From positions 62,001 through 126,000 of the forward strand of contig JAJOJF010000022.1 in assembly GCA_021208885.1 (NCBI GenBank): a stretch of 64,000 bases of DNA, given 5' to 3'. Below, piece by piece: positions 22,656-34,114 of this stretch (its first letter is position 1; each line of letters starts with the position of its first letter). The DNA is from Burkholderiaceae bacterium (GTDB lineage: Bacteria; Pseudomonadota; Gammaproteobacteria; Burkholderiales; Burkholderiaceae_B). Under the pieces are notes generated by a model. That model was not told the origin of the DNA. It made no database searches and saw only the letters and a program-made list of their open reading frames with translations. Both the position numbers and the translations under genes were made by a program.

Positions 22656-23819
22656 ATGACACCCCAACTAGCCCAGCGTTTGCAGCACACCCAAACTTTT
22701 CATGCCATGGAAATCTTCATGCGCACAATGGCGCTTCAAGCCCAAGGTCGCGACATCATTAGCCTGGGCATTGGCGAACCTGATTTCACAGCAGCTCCGG
22801 CGGTAGTGTCCGCAATGAAAGCGGCGGCCGACCAAGGGCTGGGCAAGTATGGACCCGCAGCCGGCATCATGCCACTGCGCCAAGCAATTGCACAATTTTA
22901 CGGCGAGCAACTCGGCGCCCAAGTTGATCCGAAGCGCATTATTGTCACCAATGGCGCGAGCGGCGCATTGCTTCTGGCAAGTCTGGCATTAATCAACCCT
23001 GGTCAGGAGGTGATCATGCCTGACCCTTGCTACCCTGCCAACAGCAACTTCATCATGGCGGCTGGCGGCGTGACCAAACTCGTACGCACAGAGGCGCAAA
23101 GCCAGTTTCAGCTGACTGCCGATGACATCACAGCCAACTGGACTGACCAAACAGCCGGCGTACTTATCGCATCACCCGGAAACCCAACAGGCACATCGAT
23201 TGAGCCCGAGCAGTTGCGAGAGATTATCAAGGTCGTGCACGCTCGATCCGGCTTTGTCATGATGGATGAAATCTATCTTGGGTTGTCTTACCGAGATGCA
23301 CGCCGCTCGGCATTAACCATTCATGACAATTTGATTATTCTGAATAGTTTTTCGAAATACTTTCACATGACTGGCTGGCGCTTAGGGTGGATGATTGTGC
23401 CGCCAGAGCTTGTCGCCCCCATCGAAAAACTAGCCTCGAGTCTCATGATTTGCCCACCCACGCTCGCTCAACATGGAGCGCTAGCCTGCTTTGAGCCCAA
23501 AACCATTGAACTGCTCGAGCACCGCCGCGAGGCGTTTCGTGCCAGGCGTGACTTTCTGGTTCAAGCGCTTGAATCAATCGGGTTCGACGTGCCAGCCAAG
23601 CCAGATGGCGCATTTTATGTTTACGCTGATATCAGCCGATTCAGTAACGACAGCGATCGGTTAGTTGACACGTTGCTAGACCAAGCCGGGGTAGCTTTGG
23701 TGCCTGGCATCGACTTTGGGCCAGCTCACGCCAAGTCCAAAGTGCGGCTGGCTTACACCATTGGCTTGGACAGGCTTGAAGAAGCAGTCGAACGCATGGA
23801 TCGCTGTTTGAACTGTTAG
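22656..23819 (+). CDS. Class I/II pyridoxal-phosphate aminotransferase
   Basis: A 387-residue fold-type I aminotransferase, aspartate aminotransferase-like. Visible are GIGEPDF near the N-terminus, SPGNPTGT, and the PLP-lysine segment NSFSKYFHMTGWRLGW. The amino-acid specificity cannot be set from sequence. The track ORF begins at 22422, but ATG 22656 (MTPQLAQRL) gives the family length. Its start is only 36 bases from the divergent GTG of the FAD-like gene, so each promoter probably lies inside the other gene. It converges on the lytic transglycosylase gene. Confidence 0.9.
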   Translation: MTPQLAQRLQHTQTFHAMEIFMRTMALQAQGRDIISLGIGEPDFTAAPAVVSAMKAAADQGLGKYGPAAGIMPLRQAIAQFYGEQLGAQVDPKRIIVTNGASGALLLASLALINPGQEVIMPDPCYPANSNFIMAAGGVTKLVRTEAQSQFQLTADDITANWTDQTAGVLIASPGNPTGTSIEPEQLREIIKVVHARSGFVMMDEIYLGLSYRDARRSALTIHDNLIILNSFSKYFHMTGWRLGWMIVPPELVAPIEKLASSLMICPPTLAQHGALACFEPKTIELLEHRREAFRARRDFLVQALESIGFDVPAKPDGAFYVYADISRFSNDSDRLVDTLLDQAGVALVPGIDFGPAHAKSKVRLAYTIGLDRLEEAVERMDRCLNC

Positions 23820-23878
23820 CCGCCAATCAAACCGCCGGCTGCTGATCCTGTGTTCTACACCTTGATCTTGGCGGCTAA
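23816..23878. repeat. 11-bp inverted repeat across two convergent gene ends
   Basis: TTAGCCGCCAA (23816-23826) reappears as its exact reverse complement TTGGCGGCTAA (23868-23878). One arm covers the stop of the aminotransferase gene, the other the last codons of the transglycosylase gene. The 41-base loop and lack of a T-run argue against a normal terminator; it may be chance or act on both transcript ends. Confidence 0.45.
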
Positions 23879-24733
23879 TGCCATGCGACGCATTTCTGAC
23901 AAGACTTTTTTGCTATAGCCGCCATCATCTGGGCCTGTTGCACCCACATAGCATTTTAAGCCGTCAGTTACCGACCCGCGACGGCGAATGCACTCGTAAA
24001 GAATCTGAGCCCCGACACGGATATTAATCTCCGGATGAAAGGCATCTTCGGGACCATCACCAAACTTCTCAAATTTGTCAGTGTGTACACGGGTCATTAC
24101 CTGCATTAGCCCCTGCGCCCCAGCCCCGCTCTCGGCGTAAGGATTAAAGCGTGACTCCACTGACATTACCGCCAAGATAAGGATAGGATTGATATCAAGT
24201 TCGGCGCCGACAACCACCGCTGATTCAACAATGCGATCGGTTACCGCCTTGGCCACGCGGTATTTGCGCGCAATGTAATGCTCAAGTGCTTTGAGCTGAG
24301 CTTCGGTTACGCCAAACACTTCACGTGCAGCCTGAACCTGCTGCAGTGGTATGTCGCCGAGCAAACCCACGCGCTCAGTGCGCTCAATTTCAGGCTCTTC
24401 TTTTAACTCAGCTTGCTCGGGCAATCGCTCCAGCTCCCGGCCGGGGACCGGGTCAAGGTCAACGGGTGTAACCTGCGGTGCCACCACATTGGGTGGACTG
24501 ACAAAGCCCATGCTCGATATGGCTTGTCGAGTACCCTCCGGAGCGAGTGCTACCAATACTGCCTCGTGCAATAAGGTCACTTGCTGGCGCAAAGCCGGCA
24601 CTGACAGTACCAGAAACACGACCACAAACGCAGCCACGCCGAGATACGCACCTGCGGTGCGCACGGTCAGCGCCAACTGATGTTGCGCCCGAAACAGCCA
24701 AGAGCGGTTGTTGGGTGATAATGCCTCAGTCAT
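23855..24733 (-). CDS. Membrane-anchored lytic transglycosylase (SLT domain)
   Basis: A 292-residue protein with a single N-terminal membrane segment (about 30-50, [14 protein letters not shown]), a proline/glutamate-rich spacer, and a C-terminal SLT domain with the catalytic glutamate in SVESRFNP followed by GAQGLMQV. Such enzymes cleave peptidoglycan glycan strands to 1,6-anhydromuropeptides in the periplasm. ATG 24733 is preferred over the TTG six bases earlier. It is divergent from the ubiD-family gene, whose start is only about 30 bases away. Confidence 0.9.
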   Translation of the reverse strand: MTEALSPNNRSWLFRAQHQLALTVRTAGAYLGVAAFVVVFLVLSVPALRQQVTLLHEAVLVALAPEGTRQAISSMGFVSPPNVVAPQVTPVDLDPVPGRELERLPEQAELKEEPEIERTERVGLLGDIPLQQVQAAREVFGVTEAQLKALEHYIARKYRVAKAVTDRIVESAVVVGAELDINPILILAVMSVESRFNPYAESGAGAQGLMQVMTRVHTDKFEKFGDGPEDAFHPEINIRVGAQILYECIRRRGSVTDGLKCYVGATGPDDGGYSKKVLSEMRRMALAAKIKV

Positions 24734-24765
24734 GCGCAAATTCTAACGTTTTAATGGGACATGTC

Positions 24766-26310
24766 ATGCGATACCGCGACTTGCGAGATTTTCTTAGTCA
24801 ACTTGAGCATGCTGGAAAGCTCAAGCGAATCACCACCGAGATTGACACTCGCCTGGAGATGACCGAGATCTCAGACCGGGTTTTGCGCCAAGCCGGACCC
24901 GCGCTCGTCTTTGAAAACGCCACACATCAGAGCCAGAAAGCGGGGATGCCAGTGCTGGCGAATCTTTTTGGCACGCCTGAGCGAGTCGCCTTGGGCATGG
25001 GAGCCGATGATGTGGCATCGCTGCGTGAGATTGGCCATTTGCTGGCGTCACTTCGCGAACCTGAAGCACCAAAGGGGCTGCGCGATGCGCTCGGCAAAGT
25101 AGCCATGCTCAAATCAGCGCTTTGGGACATGAGCCCCAAGAATGTTCGCAGCGCCGCTTGTCAGGAAATTGTCTGGGAAGGTAACGAGGTCGACTTGTCC
25201 CGACTGCCGATTCAAACCTGTTGGCCAGGTGACGTCGCACCTTTGCTGACCTGGGGTCTAGTCATCACGCGGGGACCCAACGCTCGACGACAAAACCTGG
25301 GCATTTATCGCCAGCAAGTCATTGGCCGCAACAAACTCATCATGCGCTGGCTCTCACACCGGGGTGGTGCGCTTGACTTTCGGGACCATGCGCTTGCCAA
25401 CCCTGGCAAGCCGTTTCCGATTGCTGTGGCCCTTGGTGCCGATCCAGCCACCACACTCGGTGCAGTCACGCCCGTGCCTGACAGTTTGTCTGAGTACCAG
25501 TTCGCCGGACTCTTGCGAGGTGCCCGCACTGAAGTCACCAAGGCCATCGGCAGCGACCTGACTGTGCCTGCCACAGCAGAAATCGTCCTTGAAGGTCACT
25601 TGCTGCCATCGAGTGACCCGCGCGCTCTTGCTCCACAAACCGATGCAAACACTCCCAAACTTCCTCGCACTGACTACGAGCTCGCGCTTGAAGGCCCATA
25701 CGGTGACCACACCGGTTATTACAACGAACAAGACTGGTTTCCCGTCTTTACCGTTGATCGCATCACGATGCGTCGCAATCCCATTTATCACACAACCTAC
25801 ACGGGCAAACCACCGGATGAGCCAGCTGTGCTGGGCGTTGCGCTAAACGAAGTTTTTGTGCCGCTATTGCAACGGCAACTTACCGAGATCAAGGATTTTT
25901 ATTTGCCACCCGAAGGCTGCAGCTACCGTCTAGCGGTCATATCGATTCGCAAGCAGTACCCTGGACATGCCAAACGCGTGATGTTTGGCGTCTGGAGCAT
26001 CTTGAGGCAATTCATGTACACGAAGTTCCTGGTCGTGGTTGATGAAGACATCAACATCCGTGACTGGAAAGAAGTCATCTGGGCCATGACCACGCGTATG
26101 GATCCGGTTCGAGACACAGTGCTCGTACAGAACACGCCGATCGACTATCTGGATTTCGCCTCACCCGTCTCGGGTCTTGGCGGCAAAATGGGCATGGATG
26201 CAACCAACAAATGGGCAGGTGAAACCGACCGCGAATGGGGTCGGCCGATTCAAATGGACGAGACAGTCAAACAACGCGTTGATCAACTCTGGGAGACGCT
26301 CGGACTTTAG
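24766..26310 (+). CDS. ubiD: UbiD-family prenylated-FMN decarboxylase
   Basis: A 514-residue protein of the UbiD family, starting [10 protein letters not shown] at ATG 24766 after GGGA; the track's 24547 start is far too long. [15 protein letters not shown] and the [11 protein letters not shown] block carry the prFMN-binding and catalytic region. UbiD decarboxylates 3-octaprenyl-4-hydroxybenzoate in ubiquinone synthesis. Length and wording fit UbiD proper, but related aromatic decarboxylases cannot be fully excluded. Its flavin prenyltransferase partner UbiX is not in the window. Confidence 0.9.
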   Translation: MRYRDLRDFLSQLEHAGKLKRITTEIDTRLEMTEISDRVLRQAGPALVFENATHQSQKAGMPVLANLFGTPERVALGMGADDVASLREIGHLLASLREPEAPKGLRDALGKVAMLKSALWDMSPKNVRSAACQEIVWEGNEVDLSRLPIQTCWPGDVAPLLTWGLVITRGPNARRQNLGIYRQQVIGRNKLIMRWLSHRGGALDFRDHALANPGKPFPIAVALGADPATTLGAVTPVPDSLSEYQFAGLLRGARTEVTKAIGSDLTVPATAEIVLEGHLLPSSDPRALAPQTDANTPKLPRTDYELALEGPYGDHTGYYNEQDWFPVFTVDRITMRRNPIYHTTYTGKPPDEPAVLGVALNEVFVPLLQRQLTEIKDFYLPPEGCSYRLAVISIRKQYPGHAKRVMFGVWSILRQFMYTKFLVVVDEDINIRDWKEVIWAMTTRMDPVRDTVLVQNTPIDYLDFASPVSGLGGKMGMDATNKWAGETDREWGRPIQMDETVKQRVDQLWETLGL

Positions 26311-26317
26311 CCACCCT

Positions 26318-27295
26318 TTAAGCCAGTGGTCGGCGCAATAGCCACAAAAAAGCGGGTGCGCCGACTAAACTTACTACCACACCGATAGGCAGTTCGGCTG
26401 GGGCAAGTAAGAGACGCGCAACAATGTCAGCAGCCAAAACCACGATGGCGCCAAATACTGCAGCCAGAGGCAACAATTGTCTGTGGTCGCTGCCAAAAAC
26501 GCGACGAACAAACTGCGGCACAAGTAGACCCACAAAACTGATGGCACCTGTAAATGCCACCAAAGGCCCAACCAGGACGGCCATCGCCACGATCAGGCTG
26601 ACACGCAAGACCGACACATTCACGCCAACATGACCCGCCTGCACTTCACCAATCAACAGCGCATTTAACGATGACCATCGACGATAGATCCACCACAAGC
26701 CTGCAGGTATCCAAACTGACAACACAAGCACCACCGTCCAAGGCGCCCGACTCATGCTGCCAAGCGACCAGAACGTCATCGAACGGATTTGGGTATCCGA
26801 GGCGAACGCAACGAGCATGCTGATCAGACTAAACACCAAGGCGTTAATCGCGACCCCTGCCAGCAGCAGCCCTGCCGAACCGGGCCACCCTCGAGCAAAT
26901 TGCCAGGCCAGGGCCGTAGCGAGCAGGGCCCCGACAAACCCCGCAGCACCAACGAGCAAATAACTCGTCACACCCAACGCCATAGCGCCTACTGCGCCAA
27001 GCGCAGCACCGGCTGACACCCCGACCAAACCAGGCTCTGCCAAGGGATTTCGGAAGAGACTTTGCATCACCGCGCCGCCAACCGCAAGCGTTGCGCCTGA
27101 GAGAACCGCCATGATAGTGCGCGGCAGCCTAAGCTCGCTAAGCACCAGTTGCGTCTGGCTATCGGCTTGTCCGGCTAGCCATGTCATCAAAGCTCGCGCC
27201 GGGATGGTCACAGGCCCGGTTGCCAGGCTCACAGCGACCAATAAACCTAGCGCCACTAGCAGCCAGACGAATTTCAATGAACATGAACTAACCAA
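26318..27295 (-). CDS. FecCD-family ABC transporter permease, without visible partners
   Basis: A 325-residue membrane protein with about ten hydrophobic segments and family landmarks LRLPRTIMAVLSGATLAVGGAVMQ and NPLAEPGLVGVSAGA, as in BtuC, FhuB and HmuU permeases for vitamin B12, siderophores or haem. No ATPase, binding protein or TonB receptor gene is adjacent. It starts (TTG 27295 in the track, possibly TTG 27277) just after upp on the same strand, and its end converges on ubiD. The cargo is unknown. Confidence 0.85.
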   Translation of the reverse strand: MVSSCSLKFVWLLVALGLLVAVSLATGPVTIPARALMTWLAGQADSQTQLVLSELRLPRTIMAVLSGATLAVGGAVMQSLFRNPLAEPGLVGVSAGAALGAVGAMALGVTSYLLVGAAGFVGALLATALAWQFARGWPGSAGLLLAGVAINALVFSLISMLVAFASDTQIRSMTFWSLGSMSRAPWTVVLVLSVWIPAGLWWIYRRWSSLNALLIGEVQAGHVGVNVSVLRVSLIVAMAVLVGPLVAFTGAISFVGLLVPQFVRRVFGSDHRQLLPLAAVFGAIVVLAADIVARLLLAPAELPIGVVVSLVGAPAFLWLLRRPLA

Positions 27296-27308
27296 AGCTT
27301 AATGACCG

Positions 27309-27950
27309 CTATTCATGGTGCTTCTGTTTGGTACCGAACACCCGGTCACCGGCATCACCTAGACCTGGCATGATGTAGCCGTCGTTGTTTAGACCGCGAT
27401 CGACAGCAGCCGTGTAGATATCGACGTCCGGGTGCGCATCGGCGACTCGCTTGATACCCTCTGGCGCTGCCACCAGAACAAGGGCCCGAATGTCTCGCGC
27501 GCCAGATTTTTTAAGCAAGTCAATGGCAGCCACCATCGAACCGCCGGTTGCCAGCATTGGGTCGACAATGATTGCAATACGTTGATCAAGCTCCCCAACC
27601 AGACGCTCAAAATACGTGTGGGCTTGCAACGTGTCTTCGTTGCGCGCCAAGCCAACCGTGCTTACTCTGGCGCCGGGAATCAGGTTCAACACCCCATCGA
27701 GCATGCCAATGCCAGCGCGCAAGATCGGCACGACGGTTACTTTCTTTCCAGCTACCCGCTCGACCGTGACATCTCCAGCCCAACCCTGTTCTACGAATGG
27801 TTCAAGCACAAAATCTTTGCTGGCTTCATACATCAAGAGTGTGGTGATTTCCTGCGCCAATTCTCTGAAACTCTTGGTGCTCAACGCCGCACCTCGCATT
27901 AAGCCAAGTTTGTGCCTAACCAACGGATGTTTTATTTCATGCAAAGCCAC
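27309..27950 (-). CDS. upp: Uracil phosphoribosyltransferase
   Basis: A 213-residue type I phosphoribosyltransferase. The PRPP-binding loop [10 protein letters not shown] and the C-terminal uracil site [11 protein letters not shown] are present. It salvages uracil to UMP using PRPP. It is followed after 13 bases by the FecCD permease, an unusual neighbour, since upp is more often beside the uracil permease uraA. Confidence 0.96.
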   Translation of the reverse strand: MALHEIKHPLVRHKLGLMRGAALSTKSFRELAQEITTLLMYEASKDFVLEPFVEQGWAGDVTVERVAGKKVTVVPILRAGIGMLDGVLNLIPGARVSTVGLARNEDTLQAHTYFERLVGELDQRIAIIVDPMLATGGSMVAAIDLLKKSGARDIRALVLVAAPEGIKRVADAHPDVDIYTAAVDRGLNNDGYIMPGLGDAGDRVFGTKQKHHE

Positions 27951-28006
27951 GTCAGGCTCTCCTGCTGCTCAAATTCATTAAAGGTTCATCGTTCATAAAA
28001 ACAAGG

Positions 28007-29437
28007 TCATCGATCATTTAGCCAGGTCATTACCGCATTTTCGAAATCCCGAGCCTTGTAGGCTTGCGGGTGATTAACCAGGCTGACAAACACGTAGCGC
28101 TTGCCTGATTTTGACAGCACATAGCCAGCAATGGCACGGGCATCCTTTAACGCACCGGTTTTCATGTTCGCATAACCGCGGGCATCATCTCCACGCAAAC
28201 GACCCCTAAGCGTGCCGTCCACGCCCAGAATCGCCATAGAGGAGACATATTCAGGCATGGCTGGCGAGCGCCAGGCATGTTGCAGCATGTCAGCCATGAC
28301 ATCAGCGCTAATACGGGCATTGCGAGACAAGCCAGAACCATTCTCAATCACCGTCTGACCAAGCTCGATACCCTGATTTGTCAGGATTCTCTTGACCACT
28401 TCGGCACTACCTGCCACGGTTGCCGGACGTTGCCCGGCCTCGGCGCCAAGGGTGAGCATTAAGACACGGGTCATCACATTGTTGCTGCGCTTGTTTACTA
28501 ACCGGATAACTTCGGCCAGAGGTGGAGACTGATGCGCAGCCACTGGCACAGCATCAGCCGGAATTTGCCCATCTTTAACCGTGCCCGTCATGGTTCCACC
28601 AAGCTCGCCCCACATGGTTTTTAAAGTTCGGGCGGCAAACGCTTGCTGATCAAAGGCCAGCCGGTAGAAGTCGAATTCGCCGCACGCACCATAAGCCTCA
28701 CCACTAACCCGAAACCTGACGCCATTAGGACCATTGACAGTCTGCGCTCCAACCTGCGGCCCACGACGGCAGCTGCCGTCCTGATACTTGATATCGCTGT
28801 CAATCTCAATGCCTGGAATTGGAGGATCAACAAATGCACGCCAGCGTTTGGCTTGCAAGTCAGGCGTAAACACCAAACGCACCGCGCCAAAGCCAATCAT
28901 GAAAACATCGGGACTTGCGTTGTATGGGCGATCACCCTTGCCATCAAATTCAGCCGGATCAATCGCCACGTCACCAAAAGCCGACCGATCCACCACAATG
29001 TCGTTGATTTGACGAATTCCGCGCAGCCGCAACTCTCGCAACAGACGCCAGAGGTCCTCAAGCATGATTACAGGATCACCAGTTGGCCTGAGGTATACGG
29101 GACCAGACAGCACACCGCTATCACTGATGGTGGCATTTTTGTCGATCAGAAACGCAGTTTGCCAAACATATTCCGGGCCGAGTTCACTCAAGGCCGCCCA
29201 AGTAGTCACCAACTTCATGACTGAGGCAGGGTTCTTGAATTCGGCAGCATTCACCCCTGCTAGACGCTGGCCCTGAACTTCTTCGATTACCATCGACATC
29301 GCGGACTCTGGCAGCCCTGTCTTAGCCCAAGCCCTGGCCACCTCGGCGGGCATCGCTTTGTCAGCAGCCTGTGCCACGCTACCGAAGAACGTCACCAACG
29401 TGGTTGCAAGCGTAATGGCAAACTTGTGTCGAAACAT
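28007..29437 (-). CDS. dacB: D-alanyl-D-alanine carboxypeptidase/endopeptidase (PBP4 family)
   Basis: A 476-residue periplasmic class C penicillin-binding protein. After a signal peptide (MFRHKFAITLATTLVTFFGS...AQA) come the active-site motifs SVMK (Ser-x-x-Lys), SNN, and KTG. PBP4 trims peptide stems and cleaves cross-links in peptidoglycan. ATG 29437 follows GGAGG and is preferred over the 48-residue longer track ORF. It is divergent from queA. Confidence 0.93.
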   Translation of the reverse strand: MFRHKFAITLATTLVTFFGSVAQAADKAMPAEVARAWAKTGLPESAMSMVIEEVQGQRLAGVNAAEFKNPASVMKLVTTWAALSELGPEYVWQTAFLIDKNATISDSGVLSGPVYLRPTGDPVIMLEDLWRLLRELRLRGIRQINDIVVDRSAFGDVAIDPAEFDGKGDRPYNASPDVFMIGFGAVRLVFTPDLQAKRWRAFVDPPIPGIEIDSDIKYQDGSCRRGPQVGAQTVNGPNGVRFRVSGEAYGACGEFDFYRLAFDQQAFAARTLKTMWGELGGTMTGTVKDGQIPADAVPVAAHQSPPLAEVIRLVNKRSNNVMTRVLMLTLGAEAGQRPATVAGSAEVVKRILTNQGIELGQTVIENGSGLSRNARISADVMADMLQHAWRSPAMPEYVSSMAILGVDGTLRGRLRGDDARGYANMKTGALKDARAIAGYVLSKSGKRYVFVSLVNHPQAYKARDFENAVMTWLNDR

Positions 29438-29596
29438 CGAGCCCTCCATGTGATCAAAAAATATCCAGACGCTAAATTCGGGTGGGGTTTGAGCGGCTTG
29501 ATCCCATGCCCGATACAATCTTGCCCAATCAAACCAACCCCGCCTCATTATGGCAGGAACTAACGTGAGTAACCACGACAATTCAGCACCTAGACA

Positions 29597-31775
<2,179 letters not shown>

Positions 31776-31811
31776 CGGGCGACTTTCAAAAGGTTCACTA
31801 AGGAGGCTTTA

Positions 31812-32153
31812 ATGTCTTTGCACGATACGGCCAGTATGGTTCTGGCTCAGGCTGGTGGCGACGCTGGCTCCCTGATGGGTTTGTTACCCATCATTCTGAT
31901 GTTCGTGATTCTGTGGTTTCTGATGATTCGTCCACAGATGAAGCGCCAAAAAGAACATAAAGCACTGGTGGCTAGCTTGGCCAAAGGCGATGAGGTGATT
32001 ACCGCCGGTGGCATGGTGGGTAAGATCACGCGAGTGACTGACGCCTACATCGGTGTTGAGGTCTCAGAGCTGGCTGACAAGCCCGTTGAGATTCTGATTC
32101 AGCGCACTGCCGTGCAAACCGTGCTGCCCAAAGGCACGATGAAGCAGATCTAA
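31812..32153 (+). CDS. yajC: Preprotein translocase subunit YajC
   Basis: A 113-residue single-span membrane protein (hydrophobic stretch about 20-40) with the family FLMIRPQMKRQKEHK segment. It associates with SecDF in the Sec translocon. The start has a full AAGGAGG ribosome site. A hairpin follows before secD. Confidence 0.95.
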   Translation: MSLHDTASMVLAQAGGDAGSLMGLLPIILMFVILWFLMIRPQMKRQKEHKALVASLAKGDEVITAGGMVGKITRVTDAYIGVEVSELADKPVEILIQRTAVQTVLPKGTMKQI

Positions 32154-32170
32154 ATTACCTGTTGTACCGA

Positions 32171-32200
32171 ACCGCCGGCATTATGCCGGCGGTTGGCTTT
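32171..32200 (+). terminator. Strong GC hairpin between yajC and secD
   Basis: AACCGCCGGCA pairs perfectly with TGCCGGCGGTT over a three-base loop, and the arm is followed by GGCTTTT. It looks like an intrinsic terminator or attenuator inside an otherwise continuous operon and could lower secD-secF expression relative to queA-tgt-yajC. Confidence 0.7.
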
Positions 32201-32230
32201 TGTAACGCTAACGCTGGCGGCCATCGTCCC

Positions 32231-33475
32231 ATGAACCGTTATCCCCTTTGGAAATACCTGACCGTCCTGGTTGCTCTTGTTCTAGGGCTGCTCTACACAC
32301 TGCCCAACTTTTTTGGGGAGGCCCCGGCCGTTCAGGTCTCAAGCGCCAAGTCCACCGTCAAAATCGAGCCGGACATGCAAGGGCGAGTCGAGGATATTCT
32401 TGCCCAAGCCAACATTGCTGGCACCGGCTCTAGTTTTGAGCGCAACGGTCCTGTTGGTACCGTCAGGGTTCGGTTTGCTGACACCGATACGCAGCTCAAA
32501 GCGCGCGATGTGATTGAGAAGGCGCTGAACCCAAACCCGGCAGACCCAAGCTACACCGTGGCGTTAAACCTTTTGCCAGCCTCCCCTGAATGGCTTAGCG
32601 CAATTGGCGCTAATCCAATGTACCTTGGCCTTGACCTCAGAGGCGGCGTTCACTTTTTGCTGCAAGTCGACATGCGCGGTGCACTTGCTGCCCGTTACGA
32701 CTCACTAGCTACCGAAATCAGAACCGCTTTGCGCGATGCCCGCATCCCAAGCACATCGGTTGAGCGTGTCGATTTGTCCGTGGTAACTGTGCTTGCAGAC
32801 GACGAAGCCCGCGAGCGCGCACTAGCGCTACTTCGTAACCGCTATCCGGACATGGAGTTTGCCCAAGGTGTCAGCGAAGGGATGAATAGCGGCCGCCCTC
32901 AACTATCTGGCCAACTGAATGCTGCCGCCATTGCCACGGTCCAAAGCACGGCACTGAAACAAAACATCACCACCTTGCACAACCGGATTAACGAGCTTGG
33001 CGTTGCTGAGCCGGTAATTCAACAACAAGGTGCAGATCGGATCGTGGTTCAACTGCCAGGCGTGCAGGATGTTGCCAAGGCCAAGGAAATCCTGGGTCGC
33101 ACGGCAACATTGGAAATCCGCATGGTTGACGACTCACCGACTGCCATGTCTGCGCTAGCCGCTGGCACGGTGCCGTTTGGCCTTGAACGCTATGACGACA
33201 CTGATGGCCGACCGATCTTGTTGCGCCGCCAAGTCATCCTCTCGGGTGAGAACCTGCAAGATGCACAGGCTGGACGGGATTCACAAAACCAGCAGCCTGC
33301 TGTGCATCTGACGCTTGACAGCAAAGGCGCGAGGATTTTCCGAGACGTAACACGTGACAACATTGGCAAGCGCATGGCCATCCTTTTATTTGAAAAAGGC
33401 AAAGGGCAGGTTGTGACTGCGCCGGTTATCCGAAGCGAGATCCCAGGCGGCAAGTTCAGATCTCTGGCAGCATGA
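32231..33475 (+). CDS. secD: SecD, N-terminal fragment (before the frameshift)
   Basis: This 414-residue piece, from ATG 32231 (MNRYPLWKYL), holds the first transmembrane helix and most of the large periplasmic P1 domain, including LGLDLRGGVHFLLQVD and the RINELGVAEPVIQQQG segment. The final five residues are off-frame. As it stands it lacks the five C-terminal membrane helices needed for proton-driven activity. Confidence 0.85.
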   Translation: MNRYPLWKYLTVLVALVLGLLYTLPNFFGEAPAVQVSSAKSTVKIEPDMQGRVEDILAQANIAGTGSSFERNGPVGTVRVRFADTDTQLKARDVIEKALNPNPADPSYTVALNLLPASPEWLSAIGANPMYLGLDLRGGVHFLLQVDMRGALAARYDSLATEIRTALRDARIPSTSVERVDLSVVTVLADDEARERALALLRNRYPDMEFAQGVSEGMNSGRPQLSGQLNAAAIATVQSTALKQNITTLHNRINELGVAEPVIQQQGADRIVVQLPGVQDVAKAKEILGRTATLEIRMVDDSPTAMSALAAGTVPFGLERYDDTDGRPILLRRQVILSGENLQDAQAGRDSQNQQPAVHLTLDSKGARIFRDVTRDNIGKRMAILLFEKGKGQVVTAPVIRSEIPGGKFRSLAA

Positions 33476-34110
33476 GCGCCGAGGACGCAGCTGACATCGC
33501 TTTGCTTTTGCGTGCGGGCTCTTTGGCTGCACCCATGACGATCATTGAAGAACGTACCATCGGCCCAAGCCTTGGTGCCGAGAATATCGCCAAGGGATTT
33601 AACGCCACGTTGTGGGGCTTTGTAGCCGTGGCAATATTCATGATTGTTTATTACCGCTTGTTCGGCTTATTCTCCGCAATTGGGCTGACCTTTAATGTAT
33701 TTTTGCTGCTGGCACTGTTATCAATGCTGCAGGCTACGCTCACTTTGCCCGGCATTGCCGCTATCGCATTAACGATTGGCATGGCCATTGATGCCAATGT
33801 GCTGATCAACGAGCGCATCCGCGAAGAATTAAGGCGTGGTGAGTCGCCGCAGTCCGCCATTCAAATTGGTTTTGATCGGGCTTGGGGAACCATCCTGGAC
33901 TCAAACCTGACCACATTGATTGTGGGTATTGCGCTGCTGATATTCGGCACCGGACCCGTGCGTGGGTTTGCGGTCGTGCATTGTCTGGGTATTCTGACGT
34001 CGATGTTCTCGGCTGTGGTGGGCGTGCGCGCCATGGTGAACCTGACCCATGGCGGTCGCAAGAAACTGCAAGGGCTGTCCATCGGTACAGTCTGGAAACC
34101 GAAGGGCTAA
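33472..34110 (+). CDS. secD: SecD, C-terminal fragment (after the frameshift)
   Basis: This 212-residue frame covers the remaining SecD membrane region: the EERTIGPSLG motif, helices around VAVAIFMIVYYRLFG and LTIGMAIDANVLINERIREE (the conserved D-A-N segment linked to proton movement), and the last helix before secF. ATG 33472 is only the first in-frame methionine, not a likely true start; the sequence should continue the upstream frame. Confidence 0.82.
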   Translation: MSAEDAADIALLLRAGSLAAPMTIIEERTIGPSLGAENIAKGFNATLWGFVAVAIFMIVYYRLFGLFSAIGLTFNVFLLLALLSMLQATLTLPGIAAIALTIGMAIDANVLINERIREELRRGESPQSAIQIGFDRAWGTILDSNLTTLIVGIALLIFGTGPVRGFAVVHCLGILTSMFSAVVGVRAMVNLTHGGRKKLQGLSIGTVWKPKG

Positions 34111-34114
34111 CAAC

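Larger units (their letters stand above)
32231..34110 (+). pseudogene. secD: secD broken by a one-base frameshift (full extent)
   Basis: The two reading frames together make a full-size SecD (about 626 residues if restored). The first frame goes wrong in a conserved stretch: GGKF is followed by RSLAA and a stop, while the next frame supplies SMSAEDAADIALLLRAGSLAAPM. Restoring one C near 33457 (TTCAGATC to TTCCAGATC) gives GGKFQISGSMSAEDA, the expected family sequence. No slippery heptamer is visible. SecD uses the proton-motive force to help the Sec translocon. Because SecDF is important for growth and the rest is intact, an assembly or sequencing error is the most likely cause; a real recent mutation is the alternative. 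Confidence 0.85.

Noticed and set aside
28643-29224. 193-residue plus-strand ORF opposite dacB
   Set aside because: Lies entirely within the penicillin-binding protein coding region and shows no family signature.
33440-33480. Programmed -1 frameshift in secD
   Set aside because: No slippery heptamer and no obvious downstream stimulatory structure; a one-base loss restores the exact family sequence, so an indel is simpler.
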